Of a stretch of 64,000 nucleotides of DNA, positions 24,001-33,346 are shown in pieces (positions within the stretch are counted from its first letter, which is position 1; each line of letters opens with the position of its first letter). The stretch is from Mya arenaria (lineage: Eukaryota; Mollusca; Bivalvia; Myida; Myidae): positions 23,221,743-23,285,742 of the forward strand of contig NC_069129.1 of NCBI RefSeq assembly GCF_026914265.1. Reading direction: 5' to 3'. The notes under the pieces were generated by a model that had not been told where the DNA came from, did no database searches, and saw nothing but the letters and a program-made list of their open reading frames with translations. The translations under genes and the position numbers were made by a program.

Positions 24001-27000
24001 ATAAGGGTTTGTTCTACTCTGTATCTGGCCATCTGATAAGGGTTTGTTCTACTCTGTATCTGGCCATCTGATAAGGGTTTGTTCTACTCTATATCTGGCC
24101 ATCTGATAAGGGTTTGTTCTACTCTGTATCTGGCCATCTGATAAGGGTTTGTTCTACTCTGTATCTGGCCACCTGATAAGGGTTTGTTCTACTCTGTATC
24201 TGGCCATCTGATAAGTGCTTGTTCTACTCTGTATCTGGCCATCTGATAAGGGTTTGTTCTACTCTGTATCTGGCCATCTGCTAAGTGCTTGTTCTACTCA
24301 GTATCTGGCCATCTGATAAGGGTTTGTTCTACTCTGTATCTGGCCATCTGCTTAGTGCTTGTTCTACTCTGTATCTGGCCATCTGCTAAGTGATTGTTCT
24401 ACTTTGTATCTGGCCATCTGATAAGCTTAAGGGTCTGTTCTACTCTGTATCTGGCCATCTGCTAGCTGCTTGTTCTACTCTGTATCTGGCCATCTGATAA
24501 GGGTTTGTCCTACTCTGTATGTGGCCATCTAATAAGGGTTTGTTCTACTCTGTATCTGGCCATCTTATTAGGGTTTGTTCTACTCTGTATCTGGCCAAAT
24601 TTATAAGTATTCATCACAAACGGATTTTACTATAAATGCCAGCTGGATACAAATATAAAATTGTTTATGCCCAACAGTTTTTAACTTTATAAGTTCAAGC
24701 TCACAGTACCAGTTTTGCAAGTGCCTTGGACCCTGAGTATATTGATCCAACAAATAGAAGCATCCCAGGCAACCAGTTGGCTACATCATATCTGAAATCA
24801 TTCATTTTTAAACAATACATTTTCATGATGTAATATCAGTTTATCTGAACCTGTTTAAAACATCAGTTTCAAGAAAATAAACCAATTAAGTTTTTAAAGA
24901 GTTTTTATAATACAAACATTTATTGTAAAAAATAAATATTCACAAATTCGTATCAACTCGGTATAATTTTCCACAATAGGAAAATGTACATTTATTGTAA
25001 AAAATAAATATTCCAAAATTTGTATCAACTCGGTATAATTTTCCACAATAGGAAAATGTATGTGTATTTTGACATTGGCTTATCAGCTGCAAACAATAAG
25101 GTTGGGGCAAAGTGATGTTATGTGTGTCTTCCTCTTGTTTTTAATTCTCTTAAAAGTGTCTAATATACCTTGTGATGTTCTCCATAAGTGGTGGCACATG
25201 CCTCGCTGTCACAAGCAAACTAAGCATTAAAAAACCAACAAGAGTCTGCCATCTGGAACAACAAACAGCAATGTAGTAGGTTAGATGTAGAAAAGTAAAT
25301 GTGACTAAAATTGGATTTAACAGTATAAGTTGTTCTATCTGTTTAGGTCAGAACATTTGTTAATATCATCTATGCATACATAGCTAAATAACAAATTGGA
25401 TAAGGCCTCTTGAAATATATCATTACCCTACTCCCTCATAGAAAAGATGTCAACTAAAATGATAGCTTCATAAAGTGTTTTCAGACAAACCTAAGGCCTA
25501 AATAATATTTTTGGTTCAGGTTACCCGACCCTACTTCTGAAAAAAGTGCTGACCCTACTGCTTCATAGTCCTTTATTTTTTTGTTTTTTTAAAGTGTGCC
25601 TTTTAATACAGTCAAAACACGTTGGCTCTATATCACATGGCTTGATTTCCTCGTTGGCTTGAATTTGATGTAAAGGACTGATTTATTTAATCTATGTAAA
25701 CATTACAACTTGGCTCGATATTTGCAAGGCTCAAAGTATTTTGGCTGGTCTCACGGAAATCGAGCAAACGGGTTTCGACTGTATGTAGTTTAAAACCTTT
25801 TTAGAGTTACACAGAAGATTTCTTCAACGTCATTCCTCAAAGATGACAATAACGTTTTGACATAAAGCCTCATAAAAAAATTATTAAAAAAGCCTACTTA
25901 CCCTACCTATTTTTAAAAAGGATGTAACCCTAACCAAACCAAATTTTGCCTAAACAATATCAATCAACAGTTAAAATATATGTTGACAAATTATGCTACA
26001 ATTTATTATTTATATAAAACTCGCTATTTCTATCTGTCCACAGTGATTTAATGGATAATGGACATGTTTCCCGACTGCAGACCTAGAGTTTAAAGTGACT
26101 GGCTCATGTGTTTGGACCAAAAATTAGTTTTCCCGGTAATGCATCTGAAAACACTTTAACATTATTTTACTCTATGATATTGAAATTGCACAAAAAAAAT
26201 ACAGTTATAGCACTAAAAATATTTTGGTTTTAGAGGTGTTCAAACCCGGCAGAGTCAAGAAAAAAATAGAAAACAGCCAGCTAGTCCACACGGCCACCGG
26301 GACTTTAACAATGTGGTGGATATGTTGACCTGTTAGGGATACATTGATTACATCACATGATAATGTCAATCAACCAATCACGCAACACCACAGTTGAATT
26401 AATTTTCAAACGCATTATTAATGCTAATGAAAATTGTGGTCTTCAAAGACGTCATATTTGAGCAAATATCAACATTTGCTGAAGGCTTCCAACTTTGGTA
26501 TTTTTGTTTATGGTTATGATTTGCCATACTTTATTTTGTAATTTTATTTTTAAAAAAGTACATTTTACAAACCATGAGCGAGTTACTTTAAGGGTATGAA
26601 TCATGCATTTTTGGTGATTTTTTTTGTTTGCATTTTTTTCCTTATTTTTCTTTTTTATCATCACATAATATTATGTCAATTTGATTTGATGTCTAATAAC
26701 ATTTGATTATGATTTGTTTTTAAAAAATATGCAGAAAAGTTGTATTTAATTACATCAAAATTGCTGCTTAGCCTAAATGTGCCTTTAATTTTTTTTAATT
26801 TGATTACATCAAAATAGCTGCTTATGTACCTTTAAAAAGTTCATGATGCATACAGATTATGCAATTTATTGCAACACATTTTGTCATTAAAAATCTGCAG
26901 TATTCAAAATCTGCTGCTTTGAGGAAACTTTTGCTCTTTTAATATGAGGCTAAACTTGCTTGCTGGAATGGTATTATACCATTGAAAGCATTGCAGACAG

Positions 27001-28110
27001 ATTAACCATCACCTTTTTTTTACTTTTTCATTTTCATAGCCCATTTCAGTTTGAATATTTTCTGTAAAGGTGAACAAGTCTGGTTAGATTAAGCCTTAAT
27101 TCTTACCCTTGAAATATTGTTGGAAACTGGAACCCAAGTACAGTCAACACATACTGAAAAAAGGAATATTGTTCCAATTTTCAATTATTTATATTGAAAC
27201 AACATGTACATAACAAAACTTGATTGAACATATTCATTTTAAATGTATCCGTACATAAAAATGATGTTATGTCAACTTATAATACATGATTTTTAAATAA
27301 CAAGCTGAATTCAGAAAATAAAATCTCATTGTATACAGTATGGTGCACCAGAAAGATAAACATTATTTGAGCTACAATTGCAAACACTGGGACCTTTCTT
27401 ATCATGCACATAATTATTGTATGTTTACTAAATCTACCTTTTTTGAAATTGTTACCTTTATTGTTTGTTTATATCCACTGATGAAGGCGTTACGCCGAAA
27501 CGATTAAGATAATAAACTTTACGTGTTTGTGTGGTTTATTTTATTAATATTCATACCATTATTACTAGTGTGAAATTTTCCAGTTAAACTGTTTATGACA
27601 TCCATATTTTACTGAAAATGTTGATCTTAAATCTGCAATCTCACAGATTTAACATTTTGACAACTTTTTTATTGTTTGTCTTGGAAGAAGCCAATTTTGG
27701 AAAAAATCCATGGAAACCAGCTATATAATACTGCTGACAAAAAAGATCGCAGATTTTTATATTTAAGTTCAAAAAAGATGTTTTATGCATTTCTCTTAAA
27801 TCGTTAGTAAAGGTTTAAGCTATAAAACATTAGTTTTCAAACAGAAATATGAACATCTATGATCTGATTTTTTGACAGCAATCTTATATCATTGGTTTGC
27901 AGAAATTTATGCAAAAAATTGCTCTTAATCTTCAAGACAAAAAAAATAATTGTAAGAATGGTATATTTGTGAGCTTTAATGATATGTGTTGTACACTAGT
28001 TGAAAGGATGGCCTCAATGTCCTTTAAAGACCGGATCTTACCTTGTTAACAAACTGTGTTGCGATAAACAGCAAGCAATACACTGCTGCAAGCTGGTACT
28101 GTTGCTTCAT
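18050..28110 (-). CDS. TMEM241: TMEM241 homologue, multi-pass membrane protein (11 exons; terminal exon not found)
   Basis: Minus-strand exons: 28110-28042, 27153-27107, 25252-25169, 24791-24710, 23092-23015, 22560-22434, 19763-19715, 19583-19548, 19365-19331, 18493-18424 and 18146-18050. All have GT-AG borders and continuous phase, giving 258 codons. The start MKQQYQLAAVYCLL opens the first membrane helix. Matches to vertebrate TMEM241 include NK/YVLTVLGFQFPTIFQGWQTL, WLPGMLLFVGSIYSGSKALA, PMPVFLSLHNLITVIL, DPDFNTDGYYWM and SGIFGVF. The human protein has about 296 residues, so about 40 C-terminal residues are missing, presumably in an exon below 18050. The family is related to Golgi nucleotide-sugar transporters, and human TMEM241 has been reported to carry UDP-GlcNAc. 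Transport here is inferred. The central exons are very short (49, 36, 35 nt). The introns hold the repeats listed separately. Confidence 0.92.
19850..20186. mobile_element. Non-autonomous element with tatcccccgcc / ggcgggggata ends
   Basis: It starts tatcccccgcc at 19850 and ends ggcgggggata at 20176-20186, an exact 11-bp inverted repeat. Just inside the right end is a tract of gacggacgg words and the block acaatatcccactcccgaaa. There is no coding capacity. It lies in TMEM241 intron 6. Confidence 0.7.
20187..21002. mobile_element. Longer relative of the preceding element, left end missing
   Basis: It ends with the same right terminus (gacggacgg, acaatatccccctcccgaaa, ccttcgatttggcggggg, 20925-21002) as the neighbour. 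The body has degenerate tandem units of ~170-200 bp with gacctagtgacctagttttt, atgtgacc, agagttcatcaa and tggttcc words (unit starts near 20350, 20640 and 20790). No left tatcccccgcc end is present, so this copy is truncated or internally rearranged. Frames within it are repeat artefacts. Confidence 0.65.
21180..22150. repeat. Degenerate 'ggttgctaagg' minisatellite followed by a dispersed repeat
   Basis: At 21230-21740 the words ggttgctaagg, attgccaagg and aagtcattgg recur irregularly, indicating an old, diverged minisatellite. At 21770-22140 three diverged units share gaccactagacaaagctac-like words (21771, 22020, 22097) and aagctct(gg), typical of a bivalve interspersed repeat. Both lie in TMEM241 intron 6. 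Confidence 0.6.
23520..24597. repeat. Minisatellite of ~30 units of 35 bp in TMEM241 intron 4
   Basis: The core unit is tgttctactctgtatctgg followed by ccatctgataagggtt. The left third (about 23660-23865) carries a variant with tcctacacagtatctggcc and atctattaagaattt. The rest carries ctctgtatctggcc with gataagggtt or gctaagtgctt endings. At its left edge (23520-23650) units are more diverged and of irregular length. Copies in the centre are nearly identical, which implies recent expansion or homogenisation. There are no unique spacers, so it is not a CRISPR-like array. Confidence 0.97.
24913..25060. repeat. Two-copy tandem duplication of ~74 bp
   Basis: The sequence from acatttattgtaaaaaataaat through caactcggtataattttccacaataggaaaatgta occurs twice back to back (about 24916-24988 and 24989-25060) with only a few differences. 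It lies in TMEM241 intron 3. Confidence 0.85.
25607..25783. mobile_element. 177-bp MITE with TACAGTC ends
   Basis: The left end TACAGTCAAAACACGTTGGC and the right end (ending CGGGTTTCGACTGTA) are inverted repeats of about 25 bp with five mismatches. The flanks suggest a TA target duplication (AATA before, TATG after). It is non-coding and lies in TMEM241 intron 2. The TA duplication would fit a Tc1/mariner-like mobiliser, which is inference. Confidence 0.7.
27470..27545 (+). mobile_element. Possible Penelope-like element tail with hammerhead-like core
   Basis: The sequence ctgatgaaggcgttacgccgaaacg (27478-27502) has the CUGAUGA and GAAA blocks of a hammerhead ribozyme separated by a perfect GGCG-UUA-CGCC stem. 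It is followed by a tail with aataaa. Hammerhead motifs of this kind are known from ends of Penelope-like retroelements. Here an extra A sits between CUGAUGA and stem II, and no convincing cleavage-site strand was found, so it is probably degenerate. No reverse transcriptase remains nearby. It lies in TMEM241 intron 1. Confidence 0.35.
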
Positions 28111-31110
28111 TTTGTGCCTAGAGCCTGAGCAAGACACTTGGTAAGTTTAGTACACCATTCATTTGCCCATTGCTTAGTAATGTCTTCTGAAAGGATAATT
28201 GAATAAATGAATATACTTAAGAATTAACACAAGCTCTTTGACTTTGTTTTATTTTCAGTGACTTTTCCAACAATTTGGGAATGGTGAGGGAGCCTTTCAA
28301 ATTTGGAAAAGTGTTGTTTTTTTCACTAGAATATGTCATAATGAGATCCAATTTTGCCTACAAATGAACAGGACAGTGTGCTCGACTATACACTGCTTTG
28401 TTTTAGAAATGAATACATAATGATGTGATGCTTGTCAAAAGCAATAAATAATTCAAATTAAAATGTAAACAATAAATGCCGCGCTGTGACGAAACCAGGT
28501 TTTCAATGATTGACAGAGAACTTCAGCCGTCGTTGCGGGATTTTGAGTTTAAACTGGGGTTTTTCTATTTTAAGTAACAGTGACCTTGACCCAAGGGGCC
28601 CCAAACGCAACCTCATATAAGGTCTATATAAACTATTCCTATGTATACACCAAGTTTGGTCGCAATATGTCAAACCTAACTAAAATGATTCAATAGCATA
28701 AGTGAAATTGACACTGCCCTCTCACCGGTCTGCCTGAACAATGACACACATCACTCTAATTCAAAAAGTAAATAGATTTTTGTTGATAAATTATTTTGAG
28801 AGCCATAGATGAACATTGAATTATACTTTGATTATATCTCCCAGCAAACATTCCATGTCGCCTCAACTTCAGACTACAATATGAGTACAAAATTCTAAGT
28901 GGTTTAACTCGAAATCAGACTTCGTAATTACAACCAATTTTTACTACATCAATTTCCATAAATGTTATATTCAGCCCAAAGTTTGAATATGTGCCAAAAT
29001 AAAATGCAGGTGTCACCATACAAACAATTTCCTATAGGTTTATATGGAAAACCAAATGTATTTGGCATTTTTAACCTAGATATTACAGGTATGTAAGACG
29101 TGTGATTCAATCTTGTGGAAACCATACATATGTCTGATGAAAATTGATTTAGGCAGGCGCCCAATGAGTGTCCCACGTCCAGACGACATCGTAAATCCAC
29201 GTCGCACAGACATTGTAAATCCACGTCGCACAGACATCAGGGTTAACACCTTGCCTTGACGTGGGGAATTTGGCTGGCAATGCCAAGACTAGAATCCCAT
29301 GTCCCGTCAGATGAACATCGTTAAAATAAAAGCCTGGACGGCATTTTAAAATGACTATGCAACTTAGCTTCTGGTACACATTTTTACATAATTAATGTTT
29401 GGCCTGTGGTTGAAATGCTGAACAATGACTTCAATCCAGTCAAAGTTTATGAGTCTCCCTTACCCTTATAATCAGATAATGCCCACCCTACCTGGGCTTT
29501 ATGATCTGAAATTGTATTGCAAATAAAATCAACAAATATTCAAACCGAAATTAAAATTCTTTATTTTTTATTTTAATTTCTGAAATAGATATTTTTTTCA
29601 GAAATGTTAGGCAAGATGGTCAATGTAAAATACAGAATCAAAATCTACTAAAAATAAAATCTACAACATCCGAAATTGTATCCGAATTTTAACTTTGTTT
29701 ATAGATTTATAACCTCGGACACTTCTTTGACATACTTATTTGCTCTTACTATATAAATAAACCATATGTCAACGTTCACTTCGAAACTGTGATTCTATTT
29801 GAGGCAGTCGTATTCCTTAACAAATTATAATTATTTTAATAACAACCAACCTTATGACGTCAACATTGGTACGAACTGTTTTGAGTACGAACTACCTGGT
29901 ATCGAATAATACACCCAGTATTAAGCAGCAACAAATACGTTAAAATATACATAATGTTTGTAGAAAATAGTAATTTTATACGAAGCAATCATAATTTTGT
30001 TTTATAAATCAATGGCAATGAAAAATAATGTTTATAAATTTTACGACATTAGCTTTCCATTAAAGTTTATCAGCCGGAGAACGGGAAATTATTTCACAAG
30101 GATTTGGTGTTTATGGGTGGGAATGGGGAGCGTTTATTTTACAACGCCATCGGACTTTCACATTTGGTGTCGGTCCCAGTACGGACATCATTCTTGTTCT
30201 TTATGTGCACCAGTGCTGGATTACGCTTTTACCTCGTTTAATATCCCTTTTTGGGTGAGAGTTGTATACAGTGGTATATATATATATAATATATCACTTG
30301 ACTTTAAAGGGGTTCTGACATGGGTCACCAAAGGTCACAACCGATGTAGACAAACAAGTAAGAGACGTTTATTTTTAAATAACTTTCTTTGAAAGATTAA
30401 GATATGAAACTATTTCCTCGCCTATAAAATAATATGCTATTTTCTGCTTCTACACGTGTAAAATAGTTTAGATTTGCTTGTATTTTAATGATGCAATCCT
30501 TGGCCAAAATTTCAACTTGACGGAATTTTGTTAAACGATGCAACGCTGAAATTGTATAAGTTTAATTTCATTTGAAGTGTTTAGGAGCGATTATCATACA
30601 TTGTTGATTAGAAAGTGTCAACCATTTCGTGAGGTACATGTATACAAACGTATTTTCTGTCAATCAGTAAATTACAACAGTCAAGTTGTGTGCGTGTTTT
30701 TAAAATTTATTTCTATTTTAACATACTGCAAAGATATAACTTTATCCACGACATTTATATTTTTTAAGATAAAATCATGTTGGAGTAGTCCTAAAATACG
30801 AGCGCAGCTTAATTAAATCCAAAAAAAAAATGTATTAAATTTTCTCGCGGGCCAAAAGGTTATTAACTCTAAACTACCAACTCTTCTAAATATATTAACC
30901 AAAGGGCGCATTTAAAAATACATGTTTTATATCAAATTCCTCTTGTCGCTCTTTTATCATAAACAAAATTTAATACATTTTCATGTAAACTCAACCGGTA
31001 TTAAACGTTTCGGGACAAAAAAAAAAAAAAAAAAAAAAATAATTCTAATTATGAATTACTTCTGTCAATATCAACGCGGGTGTTTTAATAATACACCAGT
31101 CCTTTACTCA
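28111..31110. other. Intergenic between TMEM241 and the GMC gene; repeat pieces only
   Basis: At 28575-28740 there is a fragment with gtgaccttgacccaaggggccc and ccaagtttggtcgcaatatg, typical of bivalve interspersed repeats. At 29178-29240 a 27-bp unit (gtaaatccacgtcgcacagacat) is repeated directly. At 29997-30392 a 131-codon frame is open, but it has no recognisable similarity or splice context and is not called. A pure A tract lies at about 31017-31039. Confidence 0.5.
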
Positions 31111-31114
31111 GCCC

Positions 31115-31240
31115 TTAAACGCCTAGTTCAAGCCTTCTATAAGTAATCCCCCATCCGTGTATAGTACACAACTTCTGTGTATTGATCTTAATCTTTATTG
31201 CTTTATACTGTCTATCAAATCTAAGATCTGAGCAAGACAT
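31115..31240 (-). mobile_element. Partial, inverted copy of the TTAA-flanked MITE
   Basis: It begins TTAA at 31115, then cgcctagttcaagccttctataagt, cccccatccgtgtatagtaca and tgtgtattgatcttaat. This is the reverse complement of the right part of the MITE at 32334-32618. The similarity fades around 31240, so the other half is missing. Confidence 0.75.
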
Positions 31241-31899
31241 ATTATCTTATATTTTTATTTTGTTTGATTTTTCAAATAATATTAAAATTATTATTACAAT
31301 GCTGTTGAATAAGAAGAAGAGTAATAATAAATGTTATTTATAAAAGATTTTTAGAAACGTAACGTCAATAATGAATATTATTTATACTCTACAACATATA
31401 ATGAAACATTTTTTAGTCTTATTTATTTGTTATTGATTTCCCATCGGTCAAATTAATAAAAACATTGGCTTAATAATGCATATTGTTTTATACAAGAATT
31501 GGTTAAGTATTAGTGAGACAACGAGATTATATACTATAAAAGTGTCAACTCTAAATGGCCCTGCGCCAATAAACAAATATATAGGAAAATGACGCCTGTT
31601 CTGACACTGTACAATAAACAAGGGATGCAGGACAGGAAATTAACAAACGTTCCTTAAACTTGGCCTTTAAGGCGTAAATTATCAGCATCTTTAACGAGCG
31701 TCTAAATACGTTATTCTTTAACAGCCCAAAGCGGGCTTGGGGCTTAGGCTGTGCCCATCGTGGCAACCCTGAGATTGGCTTTGTGACTTATGCTGTGTCC
31801 ATAAGATGGGCTTTTGGGCTTTAAGGCTGTGGCCTTAATTAACACTCCTAAGATAAGTTTGGTGCTTAGGCTTCACCCTCTATTGACCGCTCTGACATA

Positions 31900-32710
31900 G
31901 AACGGTTTTATCCCTTGCTTATCGGACAATGTTAGTGAATTTGTGTGACTTGTTTGTTTGAAGGTTATAACCAAGATGTCGTGAATGTCATCGGCGCTAT
32001 CACAACATCAATTTATGATGACAAATAGTATGCCTTTATAGTCAGTCGTTTAAATGCTGTTGCAAAACCAGTGTTCCGATTATTCGTGACAAGAAATGAT
32101 AGATAAATCTAGAATGTATCGCAGTTTGATATTTAATGCACACACAACTCTGTTTTTATATTTTGTTAATAACGACCTAAAACCTTGAAGCTAAGTTGAA
32201 TATCTGTGTCATCATGCATTGAAGTTGTTCACCTGGGATGAACCACGAGTTATCTAGGTCATTGGGCTGATGTGAACCGCTACACCGTACCATGAAGGCT
32301 GCCATTTGATCATTTCGCAAGTGCATAAAGTGTTTAAAGGCATAGTTTAAGGAGTGTTTAGCATGACAATCGACTGCTGTGCATCTCCTGTTAATTGCAC
32401 TGATGTCATAGTACAGGCCAATTTCCAGTTTATTTGTTTATTGGCTCAGGGCCATTTAGGGTCCATTTAAATAATAAAACCTCCAAAACTGCACAGCAGG
32501 ATATTCAGATCAGAGATCTGATAAGACAATTATGCATTTAAATTAAGATCAATACACAGTGTTTGTGTATAATACACGGATGGGGGTCACTTATAGAAGG
32601 ATTAAACTAGGCCTTTAAAAACTTTGTTATCCTTTGCTGATCGGTCAATATTGCTGATACTGCGTGACTTGTGTGTTTGTAGGTTATCACGAAGATGTCC
32701 GAGTTGAACA
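31900..32710 (+). repeat. Direct duplicate of ~85 bp on either side of the MITE
   Basis: About 31902-31990 (ttatcccttgcttatcggacaatgtta, tgtgacttgtttgtttgaaggttat, aagatgtc) matches about 32626-32705 (ttatcctttgctgatcggtcaatattg, cgtgacttgtgtgtttgtaggttat, aagatgtc) at roughly 80% by eye. The copies lie 0.65 and 1.4 kb upstream of the GMC oxidoreductase gene. The remaining sequence of this gap has no recognised gene. Confidence 0.55.
32334..32618. mobile_element. 285-bp MITE bounded by TTAA and aggcctagttta ends
   Basis: The left end TTAAAGGCATAGTTTA (from 32334) and the right end TAAACTAGGCCTTTAA (to 32618) are inverted repeats with one mismatch. Both finish in TTAA, as expected for a TTAA target-site duplication. 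Internal landmarks are ctgctgtgcatctcctg, ggctcagggccatttagggtcc, aacctccaaaactgcacagcagg and cacggatgggggtcac. A second copy starts at 63785 and a partial inverted copy lies at 31115. A piggyBac-type mobiliser is inferred from the TTAA ends only. Confidence 0.85.
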
Positions 32711-33258
32711 ATGCCAATGCATGTCATTAAATATGTCATTAAACCTTATTATCTGACCGGAGTGTCGGACCAAACTCACGAACACTATTAGCTATATGTT
32801 TCATGTTCCAATATATGCGGAAGGCACCGAACGTTTCACGAACGTCATTTAATAAATTATAGATAAATTGAATAATCTTACACTTTTTTCGAAATTATAT
32901 TACGTTGGAAGAAACTGTAACATTGGTAAGGCGTTTATGGCTACCGCGGAGCCCGAACCCTGCATGGAACCCTGTATTAATTATAGGAAGTTTAAAAAAA
33001 TATATAATCATTTGCACATTTCAATTTTATTGCACATAATATATACATTTTTTTATAATATGTCTTTGCTTATGGAAGCGAAGGTTCAAAATAATATAAA
33101 TTTGTAATTAGTTCAAGTTTAATTTATAAATTTGTCATGTTTATGAATTTTATTGGATGGTATCGTAAAAAAAGTTCATTCAAATATTTTCACTTTAAAC
33201 TGTTTGAATAACTTAACTTGTTTTTCTTATCTTAAATAAAGATCAGTCGTTGACCTTG

Positions 33259-33287
33259 TTATAAAATGTAGGTTGCGCTTGCAACCT
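33259..33287 (+). promoter_or_regulatory. Putative core promoter of the GMC gene: TATA-like box plus 7-bp inverted repeat
   Basis: TTATAAAA at 33259-33266 is followed directly by AGGTTGC-gctt-GCAACCT (33270-33287), a perfect 7-bp inverted repeat around a 4-base loop. The start codon is 60 bp further on. Spacing fits a TATA box with transcription starting near 33290. The inverted repeat could be a dimer binding site or simply a hairpin at the 5' end of the mRNA. Both are inference. Confidence 0.4.
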
Positions 33288-33346
33288 TTAATTAGAGTGT
33301 TTTCTTCATGTTATCTCATTTGTGTTAAACCTATAGTATTAATAAG

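Noticed and set aside
23520-24597. Regular 35-bp repeats resembling a CRISPR array
   Set aside because: Units abut without unique spacers and lie in a eukaryotic intron. It is a minisatellite.
29997-30392. 131-codon open frame on the + strand
   Set aside because: No recognisable similarity, no splice or promoter context, and composition is like the surrounding AT-rich spacer.
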